DNA of 64,000 bases from Breoghania corrubedonensis (GTDB lineage Bacteria > Pseudomonadota > Alphaproteobacteria > Rhizobiales > Stappiaceae): assembly GCF_003053845.1 (NCBI RefSeq), contig NZ_QAYG01000003.1:124001-188000 (forward strand), written 5' to 3'. Both the position numbers and the translations under genes were made by a program. Below the pieces are notes generated by a model, which had not been told where the DNA came from, did no database searches, and saw nothing but the letters and a program-made list of their open reading frames with translations. Shown piece by piece: positions 38,201 through 46,727 of the stretch. Numbering within the stretch: the stretch's first letter is position 1; each line of letters begins with the position of its first letter.

Positions 38201-41200
38201 TGCCTTCGACTTCGGCGAAGCCGGCCGCTTCAAGCGCCTCGCGCCATTCGCCGGGCGTACGCAGGCGGGAGACGGGGAAGTCGGGTGTCACGGTCTCGGA
38301 CCACCAGTCGGCACCTATGCCAAAGATCATGTCGAGCACCGGGGAGGGCGCCGGTTCGGCGGCGATCAGCACGGCACCGGGGGCAAGTCGGGCGGTCAGC
38401 TCGGAAAACTCGGTCTTTGGCAGGTCGGTCAGGAGGCGTGTGCCGAGAACCACGTCGAAGTGCCGTGCCTCGTCCGTGTCCTCCAGGATTTCCGCAAGCG
38501 GTTGGTGCGAGACATGGCCTGGTCCCGCCCAGCGCCGCGCCGCGCGCGACAGATGACCCTCATCGGCGTCCGTTACGGTGAGCGTGGCGAGAGACGGATC
38601 CAGACAGGACACCAGACGGCCGGCGAGCGCCACGTCGAGGGCGCCGACGAGCAGCACGCGCATGGGCTCGCGCGCCGGCCAGCACGCGGCAAGGCGCCCG
38701 GTGGAGGCGACAAGCGCATCGGCGAGCGGCGCATAGCCAGGCGAGGCGGTAAGGAAGTGCTCGAGCAACTGCGCCGCGAGGGCGTGTTCCGCCGATGCGG
38801 GAAGTCCGTCGCGCAGGTGACCGGCGAGATCTCCATGAAGTCGGGCAAGCAGCGCGAGTTCGGCGATGCGCTCCGGTGCCTCCAGTGCGACGGTACGCAG
38901 GAGATCGGCCACGCCCGGCTGATCGTCGGGGCTCGCAAGGCACCAGCCGCGCGGCGTCTCCTCGTTCTTCGTCTCCGTTGCCAGACCGGCGTCCACCAGT
39001 TCCTGCAACAGGCGGATGATAAGCGGCATGGCACTCTCGTCAACACCCCCGGGCGCCGCGAGATCTTCCTGCGAGATCGTGCCCCTGGCGTCGGCAATCG
39101 CGCGCAGGGTGTCCAGCGCAATGGCGCGCGCGAGCGCTTCGACGAGCAGCAGCGCCTCTTCCGGCTCGCTCCTCTGTGCAACCGTTTCCGGATCGGGAAT
39201 GGCGGAGAGCTCAGGTGCGGCGGCAAGGGCCGCCGAGGCCGCACCCTTGAGCGGCAACGCAACCGCTTGCGTACGATAGACGAGGTCATCTGGTTTGTCG
39301 GCGCGCCCGAGCGTGACCGCCTTGAACCGCGTGCCCGCCAGCCGCGCGACGAGAGAACCTTCTGCATCGAGATATTCGAACGTCGCCTCGATGGAGCGCG
39401 GCGAGGCTTTCGTTACCTCGATACGCGCCGCGACCGGCGTACCGGCCTCGTTCAGCCGCAGCCGGCCGATACGCACGGGCAGGAAGCTGACATTGCCGGC
39501 GGTCCGGCCGCTTTCGCGCAGCAATGCGAAAAGGCCGTGGAACCCGGCGTCCAGCAGCGTCGGATCGAGCGAGAAATCAATCTCCGCGCACGTATCGGGC
39601 ACAAGATGGACGGTGGCGTGACGCTCGTCCGCGATTTCGACGGATGTGGCGCGCCGGAAGGCCGGGCCGTAGTCGAGGCCGTAGCGGCGGGTCAGATCAT
39701 AGAGCGCCTCGGCGCCGAGCAGGCTTGTGGCCGGGGTTGCTTGCGTTTTGGGAGTTCCGCCGGTCCTGGACACGCGCGTCACGGTTCCCCGCACGTGCAG
39801 GGACCATTCAACGTCCTCAAGCCTGGGACGGCTTTCGATCTCGATCACCCGGTCGTCGGGCGAGATTCGCGCACGAACTTCCTGACTGCGCCCTTCCTCG
39901 AAGACCAGCGGGCGCAGGATGTCGAAGTCACGAAGCTCGACCGTGTCGCTCTGATACCAGACCTGCGCGGCGCGCAAGGCCATCTCCGCGAAGCCGGCGG
40001 CGGGGAAGACGACCGCCTCCTCAACCTTGTGATCGGCAAGGAAGGGCTGCACCTCGGCGTCGAGAATGGAGAACCACTCGCTCAGTTCCGGGCGAAGCCG
40101 GAAGCCCAGCAACGGCCACTGCCGCCCCGAGAAGGAGTGAATGTTCTCTTCCGTCGCTTCCGGCTGGAACGGCTTGTTCTGCCAGGGATAGAGCGGGAGC
40201 TGCAGCGGTTGTGCCAGTGCCGGGCCGACAAAGCGCTCAAGGTCGATCTTGCCGCCATGGGCGACGACGCTCGCCACGACCGGCGCGATCGGGTCAGCCG
40301 GCGGTGTCGGTATCGGCCCGATCTCAGCCGCCGTATCGTCGCGGCGCGGCGCAGCCTTTCCGCCCTTTTTCGGCTTGTCCAGGCTCGGCAGGACCGTCGC
40401 TGTCTGTCCCGCCTCGCGCAGCACGTCACGCGCATAGGCGCCGAGAAGCGGCATTGGCCCCACTTCCAGGACAACCCTGTAGCCTTCTTCGATCAACCGG
40501 CCGAGCGCATCGGAAAAGCGCACCGGTTCGCGGACATTGTCCCACCAGTAGCCTGCATCGAGCGCGAGTTCGTCCCTATCGGGATAGACCGTGGAGACGA
40601 AGCGGCATTTCGGTTCGCCTGAGCGCAGATCCCCGAGGCTTTCCAGAAGCGGCGCGTGGATCGGCTCGACCAGATGGCAGTGGAAGGGGTAGTCGAGCGC
40701 CAGCCGGCGCATCGCGAGCCGCTTCTTGCGCGCGAATTTGCCGAAGGCGTCGAGGCTTTCCGACGGGCCGGAGATCGTCACCGAGCGGGGGCTGTTGATC
40801 GCCGCGATCTCGATGCCGGGAAAGCCGGCTTCGGCAATCGCCGCGCGCGCGTCTCCGTCGGCAAGCAGCAACGCCGCCATGCCGCCCAGGTGACGGATCA
40901 TCTCCTGATGTGTGGAGCGGGCATGGATGACACGCACGGCCGTGTCGAGATCGATCATGCCCGCGGCCCAGGCGGCGGCCACTTCGCCGACCGAATGGCC
41001 AAGCACCGCATCGGGAACGACCCCTTTCGCCGCGAGCGCCTCCGTCAATGCGACCTGCACCGCCAGCAACAGGGGCTGGGCGATCTCGGTGCGCTCGATC
41101 TCGCTTTCCAGATCTGCGGAATAGAGCATCGAGACGAGCGACCAGCCAGAAAGGCTCATGAATATGCGATCAAGCCTGTCGAAGGTGTTGCGGAAGACGG

Positions 41201-42878
41201 CGTTGCCGCGATAGGCGGCGGTGCCCATTCCCGCCCATTGCGAGCCGTTGCCGGTATAGGCGAAGACGATGGGGGCGTGACCTGCCGTCCCTGATCCCGT
41301 GACGAGAGCGGAGCCGCCCGCGTCCGTCGACTTGTCGCCGGCAAACGAGCGAAGTGCCGCAATGCGGGCCTCGGGATCTTCGTCCAGCACAACGGCGCGA
41401 TGTTCCAGCGCATCGCGGCCATAAGCGGCCGCTGCGGCGATCGGGAGGCGCTCGTGCGCGTCCAGTCTCTCCAGATGGTCGGCGTAACGTCCCGCCAGCG
41501 CCCGCAACGCAGCTTCGGAACGGGCGGAAAGAATAAGCGGGCCGTCGCCCGCGCTTTCCTCGACAGGCTTCGCGGCAGGCGGTGCATCCGCGATGACGGC
41601 ATGGGCGTTGGTGCCGCCGAAGCCGAAGGAATTGATGCCGGCAAGCCTGGGCCTTGCGGACCTTTCAAGCTGGACGGCCCGGTCCGCGACCGCGATGTTC
41701 AGTTCACCGAAGGGGATGTCCGGGTTCGGCGTCTCGAAATGCAGGGAGCGGGGAAGGCGGTCATGCTCGAGCGCCAGGATGGACTTGATCACGCCGGCAA
41801 GTCCGGAGGCCGGCTCCAGATGGCCGATATTGGTCTTAACCGAGCCGATGGGAAGCGGCGCGGTGCGGCGCTTGCCCAGCTTCTCGCCAAGCGCGAAGGC
41901 CTCCGCCGGATCGCCGACGCGAGTGCCGGTGCCATGGGCCTCGATGAAGGCGAGGTCGTTCGCGTCGAGTTCGAAGTCGCGATAGATGTCTTCGAGAAGC
42001 GCGGCTTGCGACTGGGACGAAGGAAGAGACATCCCGACGGTCCGTCCGTCGGAATTGACGCCCGAGCCGACGAGGCGCGCATATTCCCGGTTACCCGCCC
42101 GCCTTGCCGCGGACGCCGTGCGCAGGACGATGACGGCGGCGCCTTCGGAGCGCACATAGCCGTCTCCCGCCGCGTCGAAAGCCCGGCAAAGGCCTTGCGG
42201 CGACAGCATGGAGGCGCGCGAGAAGCCGATGAAGGCGAAGGGGCTGAGCAGCAGGTTGACGCCCGCCACGACGGCGGTGTCGATATGGCCGGCCCTCAAC
42301 GCCTCCGCCGCCTCGTGTAACGCGACGAGGGAGGAGGAGCAGGCGGTATCGACGGTGAAGCTCGGTCCGCGCAGATCGTAGATGTAGGAAATGCGGTTGG
42401 AGATGATCGACAGCGTGTTGCCGGTCATGAACTGCACGTCGGCGGCCGCCGGATCGAGCAGGAAGCGGTGACTGTAATCGAGCGCCGAGGCGCCGACGAA
42501 GACGCCGGTTCTCGTTCCCGCGAGATCGCTGGGACGCAGGGACCCGTGTTCGAGCGCCTCCCAGGTCACTTGTAGCAGAAGCCGCTGCTGCGGATCGATC
42601 TGTACCGCTTCGCGCGGGGAAATGCCGAAGAAGCCGGGATCGAACGCCCACGGATCGTCTATCTGGCCGGCCGCCCAGGTGATCGAGCGTCCCGGCGCAC
42701 CGGGACGGGGGTGTCCGAACCGAGATAGCGGCCAGCGCTCGGGCGAAACCTGCGTTATTGCGCAACGGCCTTCATCAAGCAAAGACCAGTAAGTCGAAAC
42801 CGAGGGCGATGCCGGCAGGCGGACGGCATAACCGACGACGGAGATGTCGCAAGATCTGTCAGGCAAGGACATGGCCAT
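35250..42878 (-). CDS. rkpA: Fully reducing type I polyketide synthase, RkpA-like
   Basis: 2542 residues, one module. Domains in order: KS with Cys180, His315, His353 (TACSSS, EAHGTGT, NIGHLE); AT with Ser629 (GHSVGE) and a YPFH specificity motif resembling malonyl types; DH with His950 and the second acidic motif LLDAGFH; a methyltransferase-like region from about 1400 whose glycine loop is degraded (VLLVGALD); ER with HGGAGGVG at about 1935; KR with GGFGGFG at about 2140 and Tyr2280; ACP with phosphopantetheine Ser2451 (GMDSL). No thioesterase. The layout predicts an iteratively built saturated chain kept on ACP, probably handed to the oxoamine synthase. ATG at 42878 or 42872 is preferred; neither has a strong ribosome site and the frame is open to 43034. 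Confidence 0.93.
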   Translation of the reverse strand: MAMSLPDRSCDISVVGYAVRLPASPSVSTYWSLLDEGRCAITQVSPERWPLSRFGHPRPGAPGRSITWAAGQIDDPWAFDPGFFGISPREAVQIDPQQRLLLQVTWEALEHGSLRPSDLAGTRTGVFVGASALDYSHRFLLDPAAADVQFMTGNTLSIISNRISYIYDLRGPSFTVDTACSSSLVALHEAAEALRAGHIDTAVVAGVNLLLSPFAFIGFSRASMLSPQGLCRAFDAAGDGYVRSEGAAVIVLRTASAARRAGNREYARLVGSGVNSDGRTVGMSLPSSQSQAALLEDIYRDFELDANDLAFIEAHGTGTRVGDPAEAFALGEKLGKRRTAPLPIGSVKTNIGHLEPASGLAGVIKSILALEHDRLPRSLHFETPNPDIPFGELNIAVADRAVQLERSARPRLAGINSFGFGGTNAHAVIADAPPAAKPVEESAGDGPLILSARSEAALRALAGRYADHLERLDAHERLPIAAAAAYGRDALEHRAVVLDEDPEARIAALRSFAGDKSTDAGGSALVTGSGTAGHAPIVFAYTGNGSQWAGMGTAAYRGNAVFRNTFDRLDRIFMSLSGWSLVSMLYSADLESEIERTEIAQPLLLAVQVALTEALAAKGVVPDAVLGHSVGEVAAAWAAGMIDLDTAVRVIHARSTHQEMIRHLGGMAALLLADGDARAAIAEAGFPGIEIAAINSPRSVTISGPSESLDAFGKFARKKRLAMRRLALDYPFHCHLVEPIHAPLLESLGDLRSGEPKCRFVSTVYPDRDELALDAGYWWDNVREPVRFSDALGRLIEEGYRVVLEVGPMPLLGAYARDVLREAGQTATVLPSLDKPKKGGKAAPRRDDTAAEIGPIPTPPADPIAPVVASVVAHGGKIDLERFVGPALAQPLQLPLYPWQNKPFQPEATEENIHSFSGRQWPLLGFRLRPELSEWFSILDAEVQPFLADHKVEEAVVFPAAGFAEMALRAAQVWYQSDTVELRDFDILRPLVFEEGRSQEVRARISPDDRVIEIESRPRLEDVEWSLHVRGTVTRVSRTGGTPKTQATPATSLLGAEALYDLTRRYGLDYGPAFRRATSVEIADERHATVHLVPDTCAEIDFSLDPTLLDAGFHGLFALLRESGRTAGNVSFLPVRIGRLRLNEAGTPVAARIEVTKASPRSIEATFEYLDAEGSLVARLAGTRFKAVTLGRADKPDDLVYRTQAVALPLKGAASAALAAAPELSAIPDPETVAQRSEPEEALLLVEALARAIALDTLRAIADARGTISQEDLAAPGGVDESAMPLIIRLLQELVDAGLATETKNEETPRGWCLASPDDQPGVADLLRTVALEAPERIAELALLARLHGDLAGHLRDGLPASAEHALAAQLLEHFLTASPGYAPLADALVASTGRLAACWPAREPMRVLLVGALDVALAGRLVSCLDPSLATLTVTDADEGHLSRAARRWAGPGHVSHQPLAEILEDTDEARHFDVVLGTRLLTDLPKTEFSELTARLAPGAVLIAAEPAPSPVLDMIFGIGADWWSETVTPDFPVSRLRTPGEWREALEAAGFAEVEGMALEAGDTDAHLIIARTRHDALRPNTVPVADAEDDNRRTIILHDGEGLSLDVASALADTLERNGHVAALVAWDATCPQDLADEAATQIVHLAGAFSRGGDDNERACARMEAIVDLLKALNGQEAAFWLVAPDAMQTIAGSRQHDPVQGAIWTFGRVAINEFPDLTLRLVDISAVLAPGEFALRLADEIVNPSPEREIVRDMDHRAGLRLVRGGLPDDNRDIATGADLAARLDIPHQGALDELVWQTVERKTPEGDEVEIEVQASGLNFRDVMWALGLLPEEALEDGFAGPTLGMECAGEVTRVGPGVTRFAPGDRVITFAPACFASHVTVGEAALAPMPQTVTFEEAATIPVTFLTAYYALIELARLGEGETVLIHGGAGGVGLAALQLAKWRGATVIATAGSPEKRNFLTLLGADYVFDSRSLDFAEEVMEITGEEGVDVVLNSLFGEAMERSIGVLKPFGRFLELGKRDYYGNTRVGLRPFRQNLSYFGIDADQLLTRQPELARRLFGELVALFDEGVLAPLPYRLFEAGSVVEAFRVMQQSGHIGKIVLGPPAAPEPRPTPTPVDFSGARTQVIVGGFGGFGTQLLNWLADHGARHLAVIGRSGGTREEAREAIARLEARGVTVRAIACDATDRDALASALDDIRSAMPPISGVFHTAMVLHDTLIANLDHDGIARVLAPKIAAADHLDALTGDDPVTAFVLFSSATTLVGNPGQANYVAANGYLEALARRRRMQGKAALAVAWGAISDAGYLARNTDVNDLLARKLGKHALSAAEALAGLERLLALPDDHQRDPDLAAIAYARIDWAQARRDLALLSTPLVARLGIGSGGEGMEEGEIDLAAMLEGLDAAAAVQTVARLLSGEIGRILRIAPEEIVAHKPLSDIGMDSLMALELRMAAERQLGVDIPLMSLANGASLNDLSMRIVRRVRGEETTTLSGDAQSLATHHLGTDDETADGRDLEGLAAQVEESSRNVGKLLN

Positions 42879-43060
42879 CCGCGTCTTGGTATTTGCTGAG
42901 CCGGTTCGGACCGGTCGAAGGGCTGGGGCAGCGTTGCAAAATCCGTTCCATCTCTGCTTGCGGGTATCTCTGGTTCTTACGGACAAAACCGGCGCAAGAG
43001 GCAAAGGATGCTGCCGCTTCGCTGGCTTTCGCATTTGCTCAGAATTTCGAGCACAAACCG

Positions 43061-43099
43061 ATTGGATTGAATCGATCCAATCACCTTGAACAAGCTCAA
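43061..43099 (-). promoter_or_regulatory. Candidate operator pair upstream of rkpA-like gene
   Basis: ATTGGAT (43061-43067) and ATCCAAT (43075-43081) form a perfect seven-base dyad. This overlaps TTGAATCGATCCAA, related to the array at 32751. Next comes TTGAACAAGCTCAA (43086-43099), another TTGA..TCAA dyad. A shared regulator for the SDR and synthase genes is plausible. Confidence 0.45.
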
Positions 43100-43332
43100 A
43101 TCATTGAGCCCGCGGCGGTTTCATGTCGCCCAGGTAATCTCGTCCAACCGAACATCGCTTCAGGGACATGAGTATCAGCCACGGATTGGCGGCAAGAGCA
43201 AGGCGCCATGACCATAAATCCCCATCCGCGCTATCGTCTTGATCATGAACATTGGAGGTGTCCCGCGAACGCCGCTTCTTGCTTTTCGCGCGCTTCCTTC
43301 CGTAGAGACATTTCGAGAGCGGGAAAGGAGAG

Positions 43333-43357
43333 CGCCGCCCGGTGGGGCCGGACGGCG
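43333..43357 (-). terminator. Hairpin downstream of the binding-protein gene
   Basis: Ten-base stem (CGCCGTCCGG / CCGGGCGGCG on the minus strand, one G-T pair) with a five-base loop, followed on that strand by ctctcctttccc. It lies 53-77 bases beyond the stop at 43410. Confidence 0.5.
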
Positions 43358-43409
43358 GGAGTTTCGAAATGCTGGATTTTCTCGAATTACCTTGGGAAAG
43401 GCGGGCGTG

Positions 43410-44162
43410 TCAGAAGCCGACGAGCAGCGGATTGAGCACCTGAACCATGGTGCGGTCGTAAGTGCCATCCGCCTTCATCTCGCGCATCGCTGCCTCCACT
43501 CGTGGCACCAGGGCCGCATGCTTGCGGTTGAGAAAGAAGAACATCGGTCGTCGTGCAAGAGCGGGATGGAGCATCCGGACATTCTTCAATCCCAACCTCT
43601 TGATCGCATCGAGCCCCGTCCAGCGTTCGATGATGGCAATGTCGATTCGGCCGCGGTCGAGAAGCTCGAAGAGCTGGATGACGCTCTTGACCCGGGTCAC
43701 TGCGGCGGCGTGCTTATCCGAGTTTCGGGCGAGGATCACCGATCCCATGAGGTGGCCGACCGTATACCGGCTCAGGGACTCCCAGCCGTTGAAACGGATA
43801 CCGTCGCGACGCGTGAAGGCGACGAACTCAAAAGTGATCGCAGGCTCCTTGATCGGTACGAGATTGGGAAAATATTCGGAAAATTCGGGGATTCTCGGTC
43901 CGCACCCGTCTTCGGTTCCCGCATTGACCAGCGGTCCGGCGCGCCCCGTGGGTACCCTGCGCAGGCTGATCTCGATACCCGTCCGGCGAAACGCTTCCGC
44001 CAAAATGCGGTCGTTGAAACCGGTGTGCTCATCGTTTGAAAGCGGTGGATTGTGGCCGCTTGCAAAATGCAGATGATTATGGCCCGGCACGTCTTCGGCC
44101 GAGGCTGTGTCCGGTACCAGAGCGGAGGCGATCACCAGCATCGCCAGAATGAAAGCTCTCAT
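43410..44162 (-). CDS. Periplasmic substrate-binding-like protein (SBP_bac_3 type)
   Basis: 250 residues. The signal peptide is residues 1-22 with cleavage after ASA. The start at 44162 has gaggggg just upstream; the open frame to 44225 is not supported. The mature part follows the type-3 binding-protein plan (FNDRILAEAFRRTGIEI, RVPTGRAGPLVNAGTEDG, ending MKADGTYDRTMVQVL). The usual amino-acid-binding Arg/Asp signature is not clear, and no ABC permease or ATPase is adjacent, so it may be an orphan or sensory binding protein. Ligand unknown. Confidence 0.82.
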   Translation of the reverse strand: MRAFILAMLVIASALVPDTASAEDVPGHNHLHFASGHNPPLSNDEHTGFNDRILAEAFRRTGIEISLRRVPTGRAGPLVNAGTEDGCGPRIPEFSEYFPNLVPIKEPAITFEFVAFTRRDGIRFNGWESLSRYTVGHLMGSVILARNSDKHAAAVTRVKSVIQLFELLDRGRIDIAIIERWTGLDAIKRLGLKNVRMLHPALARRPMFFFLNRKHAALVPRVEAAMREMKADGTYDRTMVQVLNPLLVGF

Positions 44163-44375
44163 GACGCCCCCCTCGTGAACGTCGTGCGCATTTGAAAATA
44201 AGACGCACCGTGTGCGTTCGATCAAACTTCCGTCCTGTCGTATCGGACGTCAGTATCCCGGTCGCGTCAATACGATTGTGTTCATAATCGCGAAAAAGTG
44301 TTCCATTTGTTTCATCAAATATCTCGATTGCGCACACAATGGGAACGGTCTTCCGTCGGAGGCTTTTCGCACTCG

Positions 44376-45395
44376 TCAGCGCGACGAGGCGGGCCGGTGG
44401 CTTTCGCGCATGGTGTCGAGTTCGCGGGCAAGGTCGCCGCGCAGATCTTCCGGTGCCAGGAGTTCGGCCCCGGGACCCAGCCAGCGCACCAGGGGGCAGA
44501 TGACGTCGCGATCCGTGTTCGGAATGGAAATCACGATCCGACCATCCCCTGCGGGCGTAAAGGTGGCGTGGCGATAGTACCAATCCTGCCGCAGCTTGCG
44601 CGCCTGCTCCGCAGTGACGGCGATGCGCGACATCCGCTGGTCCTCGCGCTCCCAGCGCCTCATGGCCTGCGACAACCATTGCCCGCCCACGAGGTCATGA
44701 ACGGTGAAGTCCGGATCCGGGCGGAAGCGCATGCCGGAAACCTCGACGTTGCGGACCCGGTCCGCACGGTACAGGCGCAACGCACCTGCCTCCAAGGAAC
44801 GGCCCGCGAGATACCAGTGATTGCGGTCGAACAGGATGCCTTGCGGTTCCACTTCATGTGCTCGGGCGACGTCGCGGGCGGGATTGTGATGATCAAAGCG
44901 CACGCGGCGCGAAAGCAGCAGCCCTTCCATGAACCGGTCGAGCGCCGCCTGCCAGTCGTCTGCCGGTGCGCTGGTGGTGCCGTGGTGGAAAATATCGCCG
45001 GGCATCGGTTCTATGCCGATGATCCGTTCTGCATTGGCAAGCAGGTCATGAACGGAACGAGGAAGGGCCGCGACGAGCTTGCGCTCGGCCGTCTCCAGAT
45101 CGTTGGACAGCGGGGTTGCCCGCAGGCCCCGCACCAGCGCCAGGGCGATCAGCAAGGCGGCCGTCTCGTTGCGTGACAGCGCCACGGGTGGCTGGATGAA
45201 ACCGGAGGCGAGCCTGTAGCCGCCTTCCGCCCCGCGTTCCGCCTCCACCGGAATGCCGAGCGCCAGCAGCCGGTCGATATCTCGGTAAATCGTGCGCGGC
45301 GTGACCTCGAAACGTTCGGCGAGCGCGATCGCACTCACCAGCTTGCCGCCGGTCAGCATCAAGAGGATTCCAAGCGCGCGTTCGATCGGGTTCAT
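44376..45395 (-). CDS. YafY-type HTH-WYL transcriptional regulator
   Basis: 339 residues. An N-terminal DeoR-like helix-turn-helix (FEVTPRTIYRDIDRLLALGIP) is followed by a WYL domain with NHWYLAGR at about residues 200-207 and a C-terminal WCX extension. WYL proteins sense nucleic-acid or small-molecule ligands and mostly repress nearby genes. The ATG at 45395 has ggag at a suitable distance. It is divergent from the DUF1127 gene across a 152-base spacer that would contain both promoters, so that gene is a candidate target. Confidence 0.9.
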   Translation of the reverse strand: MNPIERALGILLMLTGGKLVSAIALAERFEVTPRTIYRDIDRLLALGIPVEAERGAEGGYRLASGFIQPPVALSRNETAALLIALALVRGLRATPLSNDLETAERKLVAALPRSVHDLLANAERIIGIEPMPGDIFHHGTTSAPADDWQAALDRFMEGLLLSRRVRFDHHNPARDVARAHEVEPQGILFDRNHWYLAGRSLEAGALRLYRADRVRNVEVSGMRFRPDPDFTVHDLVGGQWLSQAMRRWEREDQRMSRIAVTAEQARKLRQDWYYRHATFTPAGDGRIVISIPNTDRDVICPLVRWLGPGAELLAPEDLRGDLARELDTMRESHRPASSR

Positions 45396-45547
45396 GTCGC
45401 TCACTCCATCACTCATCAATAGCGAAAAAATCAACAAGAGAACAATGGGTGATCAAAGCTGACGCCCTGTTGTCAGGATTGGTCTGCCACTCTCTCCTCG
45501 AGGCCGGGAAAACCGGCGCTTTCCACAGGAAAAGAAGGAGAGGGGAC

Positions 45548-45793
45548 ATGACCGCCACCGACACGACCGCGCAGCGCACTTCGCGTCGCTTCGCGCCATT
45601 TTCGATGATCGTCATGCGCAAGCTTCGGGCTGCCGTCCTGCGTGCCTGGAGGCGGCGGCAGAGGCGTCGGGCGCTGGACAGGCTCGACGATCGGATGCTG
45701 AGCGATATCGGCTTGTCGCGCGGTGCCCATGGCTACGACCCCCTGCCGTCGCCGGGTCGCCCGACGCGCGGCGATGGATGGCGGATGCGTTGA
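45548..45793 (+). CDS. DUF1127 domain small protein
   Basis: 81 residues, very Arg-rich. The C-terminal DUF1127 motif is clear: RRALDRLDDRMLSDIGLSRG. Short DUF1127 proteins in Rhizobiales and Rhodobacterales act in phosphate and carbon metabolism and in RNA binding; this one has an N-terminal extension of about 30 residues. ATG 45548 follows aggagaggggac. A perfect palindromic terminator follows 13 bases after the stop. Confidence 0.88.
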   Translation: MTATDTTAQRTSRRFAPFSMIVMRKLRAAVLRAWRRRQRRRALDRLDDRMLSDIGLSRGAHGYDPLPSPGRPTRGDGWRMR

Positions 45794-45805
45794 GGGGGAG
45801 AAAGA

Positions 45806-45841
45806 AAGAGCCGCCCGGCGGATATCCGCCGGGCGGCTCTT
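45806..45841. terminator. 36-base perfect palindromic terminator
   Basis: The whole stretch 45806-45841 equals its own reverse complement, with aagag and ctctt ends and a GC-rich core. It lies between the convergent DUF1127 and tupA genes and can serve both. Confidence 0.8.
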
Positions 45842-45878
45842 CGTGATACGGCGAGACGCCCCTGGACGGACGGCAACC

Positions 45879-46727
45879 TCACATTTTTTCCGCGTTGGGG
45901 AAGAAGAGCTGCTGACCGTCGACCTTGTAGGAGGCGATGAGAGCCTGACCTTCCTCCGACAAAAGCCAGTCGATAAAGGCCTGCCCGGCCTCCGCCTTGA
46001 CGTTTTCGTGCTTCTTCGGGTTCACGAGGATGACGCCATACTGGTTGAAGAGCTTGTCGTCGCCCTGAACGGCGATCTCGAAGCTCGCCTTGTTCTTGAA
46101 CGAGATCCATGTCGCGCGGTCGGTAAGTGTATAGGCATCCATGCCCACGGCCGCATTGAGCGTCGCGCCCATGCCGGAGCCGGTTTCGCGGTACCACGCG
46201 CCGCTGGCCGCCGCCGGATCGATGCCGGCTTCCTTCCAGAGGGCCTTTTCCTTCTTGTGGGTGCCGGAATCATCCCCGCGCGAGGCGAACGGCGCCTTTG
46301 CTGCGGCGATCTTCTTCAGGGCGTTCACCACGTCCGAGGACCCGACGATGCCGGCGGGGTCGCTCTCTGGGCCGACGATGACGAAGTCGTTGTACATCAG
46401 GTCGAAGCGCTTCACCCCGTCGCCATTGGCAACGAATTTCTCCTCCGCCGGTTTGGCGTGAACGAGCAGCACATCGCCGTCGCCGTTGGCGGCATTCTTG
46501 ATGGCCTGTCCGGTTCCCACCGCAACCACGCGCACCTCGATGCCGCTCTTTTCCGTGAATTTCGGAAGGATGTAATCAAGCAGGCCGGAATTCTGGGTCG
46601 AGGTCGTCGACTGTACGATGATGAACTGGTCAGCGGCCTCGGCCGGGCCCTGGAGCGTGCCGGCAAATTGGGCAGCCATCACGGCGAATGCGGCACCGAG
46701 TGCAGACAGGAAATAACGTCGCTTCAT
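45879..46727 (-). CDS. tupA: Tungstate ABC transporter substrate-binding protein
   Basis: 282 residues. The signal sequence is twin-Arg-like (MKRRYFLSALG) with cleavage near AEA-A at about residue 31. The mature N-terminus has the TupA anion-binding stretch STTSTQNSGLLD, and VGTGQAIKNAANGDGDVLLVHA follows in two parts, as in known tungstate-binding proteins rather than ModA or PstS. It delivers WO4(2-) to TupB. Its start overlaps the tupC stop by four bases. The gene order on the minus strand is tupB, tupC, tupA. Confidence 0.93.
   Translation of the reverse strand: MKRRYFLSALGAAFAVMAAQFAGTLQGPAEAADQFIIVQSTTSTQNSGLLDYILPKFTEKSGIEVRVVAVGTGQAIKNAANGDGDVLLVHAKPAEEKFVANGDGVKRFDLMYNDFVIVGPESDPAGIVGSSDVVNALKKIAAAKAPFASRGDDSGTHKKEKALWKEAGIDPAAASGAWYRETGSGMGATLNAAVGMDAYTLTDRATWISFKNKASFEIAVQGDDKLFNQYGVILVNPKKHENVKAEAGQAFIDWLLSEEGQALIASYKVDGQQLFFPNAEKM

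Larger units (their letters stand above)
42879..43409. other. Promoter region of the polyketide synthase gene
   Basis: No gene seen in these 530 bases. They hold the candidate operator pair at 43061-43099 and a terminator-like hairpin at 43333-43357. AT content rises around 43020-43110, consistent with a promoter reading leftwards. Confidence 0.45.

Noticed and set aside
35349-40622. 1757-codon open frame on the plus strand
   Set aside because: It is antisense to the PKS gene. Long antisense frames arise from GC-rich codon bias, and the translation shows no domain.
42879-43034. 52-residue N-terminal extension of the PKS (start at 43034)
   Set aside because: Basic, non-family sequence without a ribosome site. 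The KS domain normally begins a few residues after Met 42878 or 42872.
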